This document shows positions 1 to 20,218 of a stretch of 32,187 nt of DNA, in pieces (within the stretch, counting starts at the first letter, position 1; every line of letters starts with the position of its first letter). A program made the position numbers and the translations under genes. The notes under the pieces are model-generated. The model saw only the letters and a list, made by a program, of their open reading frames with translations. It had not been told where the DNA came from and did no database searches. The stretch comes from Pleurobrachia bachei. Lineage: Eukaryota; Ctenophora; Tentaculata; Cydippida; Pleurobrachiidae. The DNA is taken from NCBI GenBank assembly GCA_000695325.1, contig AVPN01000095.1:9847-42033 (forward strand), in the 5' to 3' direction.

Positions 1-349
1 AGTAGCCCATTTTGGCGTCTGAGACAAGCGAAAGTGAAACGAATTGCAAAGTAACAAGAGAGTAATGACTGGGATTCTGTCCTGATACTGGTTAGTGCTC
101 CTTTATAAAACACGCAATGGCAAAGTAAGAAGTTTCCCCGAGTTGAATTAATCGACCAAAATGCGGCTATGATTTAGTGACGAGACTAGGCCAGGCCCGA
201 GAGACTGTTCAGTGGTAACTGGGGGGTCATATGTGGTGGAAATGAGAACTTGAGACAGATTTGAGTTGCATTTTAGCGAGGAGAGTAGCCCATTTTGGCG
301 TCTGAGACAAGCGAAAGTGAAACGAATTGCAAAGTAACAAGAGAGTAAT
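1..349. repeat. 66-bp direct repeat, two copies 283 bp apart
   Basis: Bases 1-66 recur as an identical stretch at 284-349, starting AGTAGCCCATTTTGG. This looks like a tandem array with a period of about 283 bp that is cut by the window edge. The spacer includes GCTCCTTTATAAA near 93, a short motif that recurs in the MTREX introns around 19.7-19.8, 22.0 and 23.0 kb. No gene is supported here. Confidence 0.85.
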
Positions 350-701
350 CTGAAACATTGAAGTTCATTCAAGTGCAAATTCCCATGTAAGGAAAGCTTG
401 CGGAGGTTGGATGCAGCGCACAAAACGTGTCGCGCGTAGCGTTTATTGAACGCGCGCATCGGAAAATCGATCGCGAAATTCTGAAGAAAATATCATAAAC
501 TTTTTTACACGTTTTAACTTTTGGAGATTTGCAAAAAGCTAGCACTATAGGCAAAATCTCGAAATACGAAGCGGGTTGGCATCCTATAACACGTGCTGCG
601 ACCGTTTTTTAAATAACAACCGTCCAAAAAACTAATATCTCATCAGTTTGGCATGCCAATGTAAAAAATCGCGGTGTGCGTGTGCACCCGTTGAATGGTC
701 G
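350..701. other. non-coding stretch, probable ATG4 upstream region
   Basis: No convincing exon or RNA gene is seen on either strand. Short open frames on the minus strand have no recognisable domain. It probably contains the promoter or 5' UTR of the ATG4-like gene, but no core promoter motif can be identified with confidence. Confidence 0.4.
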
Positions 702-868
702 ATGTTAGAGCCATCTGGAGACGCGCAATACGAGGCTGTTGAACAAGGCCTCGATCCCCTTTCCCTACCACCCGACCCATCAGCGGACCCATATCTTCAC
801 GATTACAGTCTTTGTGGGTTCTCGGTCTCAGAAGATCCCAGTCCCCTCTTGACATACAGCGGAAATTT
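702..868 (+). CDS. possible first coding exon of the ATG4-like gene
   Basis: An acidic, proline-rich frame starts at ATG 702 (MLEPSGDAQYEAVEQ...) and can end at the donor TTT|GTGAGT (868/869). An acceptor at 968-969 (AAAG|TGG) would join it in phase to the next block, adding 85 residues if translation began at 648 or 67 if it began at 702. That acceptor is weak. The alternative is a start at ATG 1004, which has an in-frame stop at 965-967 upstream. The N-terminal extension has no known domain; long, poorly conserved N termini are usual for ATG4C/D-type proteins. Confidence 0.4.
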
Positions 869-1003
869 GTGAGTTCTAATTATATTGCGTCATAACTGCT
901 ATCTTCAGAGCCCTACAAAACTAAGTAAAAATCCAGCGGATGAAACCTCTCGGGCCTTACAATATAAAGTGGAGAGGAAGAATGCTCCAAGGAGCCCTAT
1001 GTG

Positions 1004-4000
1004 ATGACTACAACGTCCAGCTCCCAAATCTACCCCAAAGGATCTCTTGATTTTGCTTCAATTCGTTCTCCAGGAGAAATGCACGAGGATTCTTTAAATG
1101 ACATTCCCTCCCTGTATCCCTCAATACCCGATCTGGAGATCACAGAATCGCCTGAAAGGTAAGATCTCATCCCAGCGCCCCTCTCCCACAAGATTTCTAG
1201 AATGGAACTTCCATTATTTAGGGTCCTATAAAAAACAAGCGTTTCACCCACCAATTGCTGTTAATTACCCCGTCACCAAAAACCTTATTCCTAGTTTCAA
1301 GTCTGCCACGGAGGACAGTCCGCCACCTCCACCAAGGCAACAACAACAAAGATTTACCACTCCCCCAACTTCCTACCAAACAAGACCGAGAAGGAATCCC
1401 TTGAACGATGAAAGTCTGTTAAAAAAGAGCGAACCAGTTAGGGTGGCGGATACGGTTTATTATGACCCACTCTCACCGGCTGCTGGGCCTTCACACAGAG
1501 AGAGGATCCCACATCGGTCAACCACACCAACGTACCATCCTCCTGAACGGGTAAGGAGCTGCCTAGCTAGACTGTGTTTCGTGCGCCCCGCCCTCGAAAC
1601 AAATGTAAAGGAGGGTTAGAACATAACAAGTTCGGAGCTGTTTCTACAATGTTTCATATCTTTATCTCTATCCTCATCTTTATCTTTCTCTATCTTTCCC
1701 TATCGCTATCTTTCTCTCCTAGAAGACAAGAGGTGGTCCAAACACTGGAGATATGGATGAATTGATGGGGGTATTTAAAGGAGGATTTAACAACGCTGTC
1801 CAATGTAAGAAATATATACCTAGATCATAGATGTTTTCTCAACGAAATGAGTCGCAGGAATTTGCCACACTACAGAAGGAACAACTAAAATTGTTCTCTA
1901 TCTTACTCCCATTTTCTAAATCCCCCCTGCCATTTTAGTTTTATCAGAGGTAGTTTACACCGGACAGAGTTTTGACTCTTCCTCCTGTATCTGTTTCCTG
2001 GGTCTCATCTACCAAAGCAAACATCACGATGAGGGAAAGATAGCGAGGTGTAGGCTGGATACTGATAGTTCTGAAACTCAAATTGGGTCTTTTCAAGACT
2101 TTATCTCGGATTTTAAGTCACGAGTTTGGATAACCTATCGTAGAGGTGAGATAGTTGGGGAATTTCAGAGTTGTGGCCTTGGAACACTGTCAAAAATGTT
2201 GATTAATTATCTCATATCCTACGTAATTTAAGTCACCCAATTAATTAACTAAATTATTTATCTTTCACACGTCTAATTAATTAACTATGTTTTACATGTC
2301 TAATTAGTTAATTATGTTTCCCAGGTTTCACATGTCTGCCAGGAACCAGTCTCAGTTCAGATACAGGATGGGGATGTATGTTACGGACAGGTCAAATGCT
2401 CCTTGCAACAGCCCTTCAGATTCACAGTTTTGGACGGAGATGGAGAAGACCTGGCTCACACAAGGAGAACAAGTATTATACTGATACACAGTTCCAAGAG
2501 TCCAGGTTAGTATTACATACTGATATCCAGTTCCAAGAGTCCAGGTTAGCTAGTATGTAGTAGTGTTGTTTCCATGTTTTACAGACCTCCAGCTCCCTGA
2601 TCCTTGCCTCACTCAGTTCACAGTTGTACTCCAAAATAAGAAAATTCCAGAAGTAGTACTGTAGTAAAAGTTGTTGAAATATTTGTATTGAACTAAACTG
2701 CTTCCTCAGATTCCGTGGTTTGATAAAGTTGTTTGGGGATAAGCGGAGTGAGCCCTTCTCATTGCAACAAATGTTAAAGATAGGAAAGGAACATCTGAAC
2801 AAGGCTTACGGGGAATGGTATGGTCCTTCCTCTGTATCTTACGTTATAAGGTGCGTTCCGGTGATTCTCTGTGACTTCTCTTGCATCAGTATGTTGTTGT
2901 GTTCATTAGGCTAAAAACTCATATTTAATCTAGACTCCGGTCGTACTTGAAAATTTGTGTGTATTGTCTGTGTTCTGCGAAAACATATTTTCAACTCCCT
3001 TATCTGCTGCTACACCCTGCATGTATGTTGCGACATGAAATATGTATAGTAGGTGATTGTAATATAAGAGCCTTATATACACACAGCTCATTACAACAAA
3101 TAGCTCATAATAATGTTCAATTATGGTTACTATTATGTTCTATGTAACCATGGTAACCGATTTGAGACTTTTTGTGACCATGGTAACCAATTTCAGAGTT
3201 TGTGTAACTATGGCAACCAATTTCAGAGTTTGTGTCGAGTACGCAAGAGAGAAACCAGCAGGTACCTATGGACCCTACATTCAAATCCGAGATTTCACCG
3301 TTTACACTGCTACCGATTGTATGGGTAAGTTTAAAAAAAATCAAACATTGGTTGGTAAAATAAGTGCTAATCAGGATCCGACTGAATCAGGAAATGCTGG
3401 TCCCTGATTGGTAACCAGTCACGTGATCTAAATAACTTGTTCTGATGGGTTGTGTGTCGGTTCCTGGTGGTAATACTCTCCCACTTTTCTCCCACAGTAT
3501 TCAGGGGAGATATAGTGAAAACTGCAACAAGGGACGGCACCTGTTCGTGGCTAAAGACTCTGGTGCTGATATCTGTTAGAATGGGAGGAGATGAGTTGAA
3601 TCCTGCCTACCAAGAACCGATACAGGTAATTAGGAACTAATTAACTAATTAACAGCTCATTTAAGTAACAGAGGAATTATTATGTAGTTCATTCCTGAAA
3701 TTTATTTCATCACTCCTTGTATAAAAAGAATCCTGCAAAATTATTTTCATTTCCCAGAAATCACTTGACTATTTACACTATCCCCCTGCAGTCCTACCTA
3801 TCTAGCTCCATCTGTCTGGGGATTATTGGAGGACGGAAGCGGCACTCCCTCTACTTCACTGGATTCCAGGGGAGCAAGTTGATTCACTATGACCCCCACC
3901 GGTGTCAACCTGTTATAAAGACAGAGGGGGACAAATCTATACTCCATCCTCCCCCTGAAGTTTCAATTTTATACTCCATCCCGTTGTGTGGCTCACACCG

Positions 4001-4789
4001 CATATTATGTTACCTAGCTCTCTGTTTCCCGCGCCCGAAGTAAAGGAGGGTTAGAACATATATACAATTTTATGTCATGAAATGACGGAGTGCACACGAT
4101 CTGTCAGGGTTGAGTAGATAAGTCTCTCCCTCTCCCCCAGTCCTGTGTTGGCTCAATACCTCATTCCTACCTCATTCCATCACTTTACCCCTACCTTCTC
4201 AATCTCTCCCTTTTCAGTCCTATGTTTGCTCGACACCTCGAAAGATGGCCTTCTCTAAGATGGATCCCTCGTGTACCTTCGCCTTCTATCTGTCCAGTGA
4301 AGATGACCTTAGAGAGTTGACTAAATTATCAAGTAGACCTGGTGTTATTAAGGTAATTAATTAGTAGACCTGGCGTTATTAAGGTCATTAATTAATTAGT
4401 AGACCTGGTGTAATTAAGGTGATTAATTAATTAACAAGTAGACAAGAAGGTGAATGTACCATTGACAATAGATTTGGTTATTCACTTGTATAATTGTAGG
4501 TGTTTGAGATTCTGGATGGGACGAAAGAGGAGTACATGACAACAATCTTCAACCCAACAATCCTGGTAAGAAAGATATACAGCTTCTTATAGTTGTACCT
4601 AGGAGTTAATACCCTAACCTCTTACCTCTTACTGAATGTTTCAGGCGTTCAATAGACATATTACCCCCATTCCCCAACATCAATACCATTTTGCAGGCGT
4701 TTGATCACAACGAGAGTATGGTAGATGAAGGGGTTTCGTTTTCCGATATTAACTCTCTAGAGGGCAGTGATTTCGAGTACTTGGACTGA
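1004..4789 (+). CDS. ATG4: ATG4C/D-type cysteine protease (autophagin)
   Basis: Cysteine protease that trims Atg8/LC3 precursors and delipidates Atg8-PE in autophagy; acts in the cytosol. Twelve exons join in phase without a stop: 1004-1158, 1295-1550, 1723-1804, 1939-2145, 2325-2505, 2710-2850, 3227-3324, 3498-3625, 3792-3959, 4218-4352, 4500-4565, 4697-4789 (1710 nt, 569 aa). The first two are low-complexity and proline/glutamine-rich. Family hallmarks in order: [13 protein letters not shown], the catalytic-Cys box [37 protein letters not shown], the Asp/His pair in [32 protein letters not shown] and PRKMAF-KMDPSC resemble vertebrate ATG4C/D more than ATG4A/B. The C terminus ends DFEYLD, where FEYL has LIR form (aromatic-x-x-Leu) at the place ATG4B has its C-terminal LIR. 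The donor after 3959 (GAA|GTTTCA) is weak but needed for phase and conservation. All catalytic residues are present. Confidence 0.93.
1605..1624 (+). repeat. GTAAAGGAGGGTTAGAACAT repeat, copy 1
   Basis: The identical 20-mer occurs at 1605-1624, 4040-4059 (ATG4 introns) and 28954-28973 (within the inverted-repeat element at 28927-29106). Upstream bases are also related (CTGTTTC/CTGTGTTTC followed by GCGC), so the first two are probably fragments of that element. A diverged relative, GGGAGGGATTAGAACATAAC, is near 20013. Confidence 0.8.
2480..2549 (+). repeat. 39-bp tandem duplication spanning an exon end and its 5' splice site
   Basis: CTGATA-C/T-...CAGTTCCAAGAGTCCAGGTTAG occurs at 2481-2510 and again at 2520-2549. 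Both copies end in the donor CAG|GTTAG. The offset is 39 nt and the frame stays open between them, so use of the downstream donor would add 13 residues that repeat TD(T/I)QFQESR in the ATG4-like protein. Confidence 0.85.
3144..3236 (+). repeat. 30-bp tandem repeat (x3) spanning a 3' splice site, with X-box-like palindromes
   Basis: Three units begin at 3144, 3174 and 3204, each opening with an X-box-like palindrome (GTAACCATGGTAAC, GTGACCATGGTAAC, GTAACTATGGCAAC). The last two end in AATTTCAG|AGTTTGTGT, duplicating the acceptor of the ATG4 exon at 3227. The upstream acceptor (exon start 3197) would extend the exon by 30 nt in frame, adding 10 residues. Confidence 0.85.
3372..3466 (+). mobile_element. 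hAT-like MITE, diverged copy in an ATG4 intron
   Basis: Diverged 95-bp copy of the MITE family described at 5044-5152: CAGGATCCGACTGAATCAGG at the left, CAGTCACGTGA in the centre, TCGGTTCCTG at the right. It lies in the intron between the exons ending 3324 and starting 3498. Confidence 0.8.
4040..4059 (+). repeat. GTAAAGGAGGGTTAGAACAT repeat, copy 2
   Basis: Second exact copy of the 20-mer, in the ATG4 intron 3960-4217, just downstream of a CTGTTTCCCGCGCCC stretch. See the full element at 28927-29106. Confidence 0.8.
4332..4440 (+). repeat. three-copy micro-duplication of a 5' splice site
   Basis: AGTAGACCTGG(T/C)GT(T/A)ATTAAGGT with an ATTAATTA tail begins at 4332, 4363 and 4398, so the exon end at 4352 and its donor AAG|GTAATT are followed by two imperfect copies (AAG|GTCATT, AAG|GTGATT). 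Offsets of 31 and 35 nt are not multiples of three, so use of the extra donors would shift the frame. Confidence 0.8.
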
Positions 4790-5435
4790 GTGTGTTTATG
4801 AGAGAGATTTGTAATTATTTTGTTGAATATGGAATGATTAATTGTTTCTCCTGATTACAAAATTAATGGATTTTGGAAAGATTTATAAAACTGAAAGGTT
4901 TACTAACTTTTGTGATGTTTGGAAATATCAGCACGTCGAAGGGGAGAGAGTTGTATAAATTGAGAAGACCTATAATAATTGTAAATGATTGTAATCTCTG
5001 TGTTTGTTTGTGTGCGCTGGCAAGGGTATAACAGGTGTGTTACCAGGAACCGACCGAATAAGGAAATACTGGTCCCTTATTGGCTGATAACTAGTCACGT
5101 GACCTAAATAACGAGTTCTGATTGGTTGTTTACTTGTTTCGGTCGGTTACTGTGTGTTACCTGGAGTGTGTGAATGATTTTGTTACTTCTCTGTTAATTG
5201 AATATGATGTATTGTTTACGAAACCAGCTGAGTTTTGTACTAATTAGCTCGTTTTAACACGTCTAAAACACCCCTACCCCCCTAACCGCATCCACTTCTA
5301 TCTTATTGGTCCCAACTGGTACCAGTAAACCTAATGGCCAATCTCTCCCAACTAGCTATGCGACTATTTACCATGACCCAACTATATTATGTACATGTAC
5401 TATGTGACCCAACTATTTGTAGAGCTATGTGAGCA
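4790..5435. other. ATG4-PGP intergenic region, left part of a tandem duplication
   Basis: 3' flank of ATG4 and 5' flank of the PGP gene. It holds the MITE at 5044-5152 and otherwise no gene. From about 4822 it is repeated almost unchanged from about 5932, so both PGP copies have the same upstream DNA. Confidence 0.7.
5044..5152 (+). mobile_element. hAT-like MITE (109 bp, 8-bp target duplication TGTGTTAC)
   Basis: Ends are inverted repeats: CAGGAACCGACCGA on the left, TCGGTCGGTTACTG on the right. It is flanked by TGTGTTAC on both sides, an 8-bp target duplication as made by hAT transposases. Inside are TTATTGGCTGATAAC, the palindrome of the GTCACGTGAC type (AGTCACGTGACC) and TTCTGATTGG, i.e. 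CCAAT boxes on opposite strands around an E-box. There is no coding capacity, so it is non-autonomous. Confidence 0.88.
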
Positions 5436-5943
5436 ATGCTTGTTAGGACAGTAATGGCAGGAACGACTCGGATTATTGACCGGTTTTCTACATACCTCAT
5501 TGACTGCGATGGAGTACTGTGGTCTAATCATCAAGCTATCCCAGGTTGGTAAATAGTTATCTTTATCTAGAGAAATATCTTATTGAATTCAGATCAGTTA
5601 TATCCAGTTTGCTTTCATAAGATCTCCAATTACAATAGGATTTCCACTGTTCAAGAATCAAAGTTACTCTAAGCATATTATCAACCCCTGTTCAGCTTGT
5701 TTGACCATTCTAAAATCTAAACCGAATACGTCTCCCCCAGGTGCATCCAAGACGATCAAGACGCTGATAAATAACCCAGATAAACGCGTTATATTCGTTA
5801 CAAACAACTGCGGCAGGACCGTATCCAACATCCAACACACACTAGCCACCCTTCTAGACGTTCCCAATGTGCCATCTCATGACATCATACCTACAACAAA
5901 CTTGTCCAATTCTGATCCGGTCCACTCTCACTTTAATATGGAA
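5436..5943 (+). pseudogene. 5' partial copy of the PGP/PDXP-type phosphatase
   Basis: Exon 1 (5436-5544) starts at ATG 5436, with an in-frame TGA at 5430-5432 upstream, and encodes the HAD nucleophile motif DCDGVLW. Exon 2 begins at 5741 and encodes GASKTIKTLINN, then VIFVTNNCGRT (motif II Thr/Asn), then VSNIQHTLATLLDVPNVPSH, as expected for the family. After DII the sequence departs from the complete copy and runs across the duplication junction to a stop at 5943. HAD motifs III and IV are absent, so this fragment cannot be an active phosphatase. It does keep the sensible version of the 50-nt stretch 5824-5873 that is altered in the complete copy. Confidence 0.85.
5824..5873. other. 50-nt block, non-reversed complement partner A1
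   Basis: Each base is the Watson-Crick complement of the base at the same rank in 6920-6969, 50 of 50, read in the same direction. Flanks are collinear: GGACCGTA before, and TCTC-TGACATCATA after with one mismatch. This copy keeps the open PGP reading frame, so it looks like the original state. Confidence 0.95.
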
Positions 5944-6139
5944 TGATTAATTGTTTCTCCTGATCTATTACAAAATTAACGGATATTTCGGAATTAAAAC
6001 TTTTGTGATTTTTGGAAATATCAGCAAGTCGAAGTGAGGAGAGCTGTATAAATTGAGAAGACCTATAATAATTGTAAATGATTGTAATCTCTGTGTTTGT
6101 TTGTGTGCGCTGGCAAGGGTATTATAATAGGTGTGTTAC

Positions 6140-6248
6140 CAGGAACCGACCGAATAAGGAAATACTGGTCCCTTATTGGCTGATAACTAGTCACGTGACC
6201 TAAATAACGAGTTCTGATTGGTTGCTTACTTGTTTCGGTCGGTTACTG
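6140..6248 (+). mobile_element. hAT-like MITE, copy carried by the tandem duplication
   Basis: Copy of 5044-5152 with the same flanking TGTGTTAC, so it was duplicated with its surroundings and did not insert separately. Only single-base differences are seen. Confidence 0.88.
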
Positions 6249-6531
6249 TGTGTTACCTGGAGTGTGTGAATGATTTTGTTACTTCTCTGTTAATTGAATA
6301 TGATGTATTGTTTACGAAACCAGCTGAGTTTTGTACTAATTAGCTCGTTTTAACACGTCTAAAACACCCCTACCCCCCTAACCGCATCCACTTCTATCTT
6401 ATTGGTCCCAACTGGTACCAGTAAACCTAATGGCCAATCTCTCCCAACTAGCTATGCGACTATTTACCATGACCCAACTATATTATGTACATGTACTATG
6501 TGACCCAACTATTTGTAGAGCTATGTGAGCA

Positions 6532-7606
6532 ATGCTTGTTAGGACAGTAATGGCAGGAACGACTCGGATTATTGACCGGTTTTCTACATACCTCATTGAC
6601 TGCGATGGAGTACTGTGGTCTAATCATCAAGCTATCCCAGGTTGGTAAATAGTTATCTTTATCTAGAGAAATATCTTATTGAATTCAGATCAGTTATATC
6701 CAGTTTGCTTTCATAAGATCTCCAATTACAATAGGATTTCCACTGTTCAAGAATCAAAGTTACTCTAAGCATATTATCAACCCCTGTTCAGCTTGTTTGA
6801 CCATTCTAAAATCTAAACCGAATACGTCTCCCCCAGGTGCATCCAAGACGATCAAGACGCTGATAAATAACCCAGATAAACGCGTTATATTCGTTACAAA
6901 CAACTGCGGCAGGACCGTAAGGTTGTAGGTTGTGTGTGATCGGTGGGAAGATCTGCAAGGGTTACACGGGTCTCGTGACATCATAACTAGTGGATCAGCC
7001 ACTGCAATCTACCTGAAGAACAAGATGGATTTGGAGAATGAGAAGGTGTACCTGGTAGCACAGGAGGCGTTCTCCGAGACGTTAACTGATTTTGGGATTT
7101 CTCATTTTGGGCTTGGTCCAAATCCGTTCAAACCTCATAGCGAGTGGAGAGATTTTGTGGTTGACCCTTCTGTGAAATACGTCATTGTTAGTCTTGACAG
7201 GGATTTCAGTCACGCAAAACTCACCCAAGCGTACCTCTACATAACTGAGAATAACGCAGAGTACCTAGCACCTGATGTGGATAGATTCTTCTCGTGTGGA
7301 CCTGATCGGAAGATACCCGGTACTCACTCCCTCCAAGCAGGGTTAACATCCCTAGTTGAGAAGGGGCCAAAAGTTATCGGGAAACCTAGCAGGTTTATAT
7401 TTGAGATCCTGGAGGAGGAATATGGGAAGATTGATAAGGAACGGACTCTAATGATTGGAGATTCATATGAGACGGATATGAAGTTTGGGTTTAATTGTGG
7501 GGTCTCAACGGCGTTGGTGTTGACTGGAAATGCGAAGAAAGAAGATGTGGGGTCGTTTGAGAGGAAACCAGATTTTGTGTTGGGTGATATTTCTGAGATT
7601 TTGTAA
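6532..7606 (+). CDS. PGP: PGP/PDXP-type HAD phosphatase, interrupted as written
   Basis: Cytosolic HAD-superfamily phosphatase of the phosphoglycolate/pyridoxal-phosphate phosphatase group; the sequence does not settle the substrate. Exon 1 is 6532-6640, exon 2 is 6837-7606; together 879 nt, 293 codons including the stop, close to family size. Motifs: I DCDGVLW; II VIFVTNN; a cap with SLDRDFSHAKLTQAY; III KVIGKPSRFIFE; IV MIGDSYETDMKFGFNCGVST. The ATG at 6532 has an in-frame stop just upstream. Bases 6920-6969 read as the plain complement of 5824-5873 and put TAG at 6926-6928. Length is unchanged, and frame and motifs resume immediately afterwards, so only this 50-nt block spoils the gene. 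It is either a real lesion or, more likely, a sequence error. Confidence 0.88.
6920..6969. other. 50-nt block, non-reversed complement partner A2
   Basis: Complement without reversal of 5824-5873. It introduces a stop into the complete PGP copy. Complementing it base by base would remove the stop and keep the frame. Confidence 0.95.
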
Positions 7607-7768
7607 ATAATCACATTTTGGTCATGTCTATACATTTTTATACTTTTTAATGCTTTTTTAGCAGTTTAGTTTGGATTTTAATTAGTCTCACCTTACACGT
7701 CATTATCCTTTAAGACTTTTAGTTGTCACCTGTTATTTATCTAGGATGAGAGGTTAGCCTAATTTTAA

Positions 7769-8974
7769 ATGTCTAAGATCAGATTTATCTGTAACCCCAT
7801 TCTCTCCAAATGGGGCTATCCCAATATCTACGGAAGCGGGGCCATAACCCAACTAACACACACCCACCTACCCCGGGTCTACACCCGACCATCTCTCCTT
7901 GGCTATACCCCCATTACAGCTCACATAACAGGAACCTACTTCGAGAAACTGAATAAACCCAGTGGGTTGAGTGTAGAGAGACATGTGGTTGCCATGGCAG
8001 ATGGTGGTCAAGTTGGGGTCGATGTGGTGTGCAGTAGTTTCTGTTACTGCAGTGGTCACTTGGGCCTGGATGGGAGTTACCTTTACTGTCCAGGGGGAAT
8101 TAGGATATCTCGTTCTATAGGGTCACTTCTGAAAGCCAAGGTGTTTCTCGATGCAGGGTACCCAAGGGTTGTTATACCAAACAGGCGAGGGTTTAGTAAA
8201 GTCCCACTTTACACAACCATGCAGAACTTCCCAATAACGGGTTACAACGATACTGGACAGATCTTGGACTGGTCGGAATCACAGTTCCAGGGTTCAAAAT
8301 GGATTATGGTGGGGAGTTGTTGGGGAGCCCAGAACATTTTGAATTTCTTATCAGAGGGAGATGGTAAAGATCGGCCGAGTGTGTTGGGGGGAATTGTTGA
8401 CAGTTTCCAGTTTTGTGGAGAGAGATTCATGAACTCTCAACTCTATTCAACTGATCGGTATGTCAGATTTGCCACGGATACGATGAATGGTCTGTTTATT
8501 GACACTGTTCTCAATCGACACTGCTCTGAAGAGTTGCGAGACAGAATCACTGAGTTGCTAGGCGGAGAGAAGGAGAGGGAACGACTTGGACAAATAAAGG
8601 TATGGAATGAGGAAAATATGAAGATGATTTACGGGGAATTTTTCCGGACACTGTGTCCAGTAGTTGACGATCATCGGATGTCTAGTATGGAAAACTTTTA
8701 TAAGCATTTTTGTCCGAGTTACGGCCATGATCCTAAGTACTCACGGTATCTAAACATTTCAAAACCGGTGATTATGTTTTTAGCTGATGATGATTTATTT
8801 TCTCCTTTTGACACCAAAGAGGTGGAGAAATTGGTGAAAAATCCAAATTTGTGTTTGTGGTTGTTTCCCGGTGGAGGTCATGTTGAATTTCCACAGTCGT
8901 ATGTTTGGAATTATCGGAGTTTTATCTCGCCGATAACTTTGCAGTGTGCAGAGTTACTGCAAAGATACTCCTGA
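7769..8974 (+). CDS. intronless ABHD1/2/3-type alpha/beta hydrolase with Cys at the nucleophile elbow
   Basis: A single 401-aa exon, unusual among these intron-rich neighbours. Family signs in order: MADGGQVGVDVV (compare TADGGQ-LDW in ABHD1/2/3), VVIPNRRGFSK (compare VVFNNRG), nucleophile elbow WIMVGSCWGAQNIL, LADDDLFSPFD with the acid residue, PGGGHVEF with the catalytic His. The elbow is G-S-C-W-G, so the central nucleophile is Cys in place of Ser. The PGLTG oxyanion region is altered to CPGGIRISRS. ABHD1/2/3/15 proteins are membrane-anchored lipases or acyltransferases. No clear N-terminal membrane helix is seen. The start at 7769 follows a 160-bp gap after PGP. It may be a retrocopy or a diverged member; its substrate is unknown. 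Confidence 0.85.
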   Translation: MSKIRFICNPILSKWGYPNIYGSGAITQLTHTHLPRVYTRPSLLGYTPITAHITGTYFEKLNKPSGLSVERHVVAMADGGQVGVDVVCSSFCYCSGHLGLDGSYLYCPGGIRISRSIGSLLKAKVFLDAGYPRVVIPNRRGFSKVPLYTTMQNFPITGYNDTGQILDWSESQFQGSKWIMVGSCWGAQNILNFLSEGDGKDRPSVLGGIVDSFQFCGERFMNSQLYSTDRYVRFATDTMNGLFIDTVLNRHCSEELRDRITELLGGEKERERLGQIKVWNEENMKMIYGEFFRTLCPVVDDHRMSSMENFYKHFCPSYGHDPKYSRYLNISKPVIMFLADDDLFSPFDTKEVEKLVKNPNLCLWLFPGGGHVEFPQSYVWNYRSFISPITLQCAELLQRYS

Positions 8975-9160
8975 CTAGACATTTCTAAACAAACAAAAAA
9001 ACCATCAAAAATATGGCTCAATTTATGCTATGTTTCATACTTGAAATTTGTTCTTTTTTTCTATTTGAATGTAGAACGGTTGTACCAATTATCCAATTAA
9101 ATATAATTGATTACAATTATCCAATTATAATCTACATAATTGATTACAATTAATTAGGCC
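8975..9160. other. AT-rich intergenic gap before MTREX
   Basis: Contains three tandem CCAATTA/TTGATTACAATTA-type short repeats around 9090-9155 that end just before the MTREX start codon. No gene. Confidence 0.5.
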
Positions 9161-20216
<11,056 letters not shown>

Positions 20217-20218
20217 AG

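Larger units (their letters stand above)
4822..6985 (+). repeat. tandem duplication of about 1.1 kb (ATG4 3' flank + PGP 5' half)
   Basis: The left unit (about 4822-5930) and right unit (about 5932-6985) align collinearly with minor differences. They share the AATATGGAATGATTAATTG start, the MITE, PGP exon 1, its intron, and the start of exon 2. The junction is at about 5930, where PGP exon 2 of the left copy runs into the ATG4 3' flank sequence. Inside the alignment, 5824-5873 and 6920-6969 are non-reversed complements of each other. Confidence 0.9.

Noticed and set aside
643-855. Minus-strand frame opposite the possible ATG4 first exon
   Set aside because: No domain, no splice logic, and it overlaps a more plausible plus-strand frame.
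5824-6969. A local inversion as the cause of the 50-nt difference between PGP copies
   Set aside because: Inversion would make the reverse complement. The match is to the plain complement in the same order, and the segment is not a mirror repeat, so reversal does not coincide with it.
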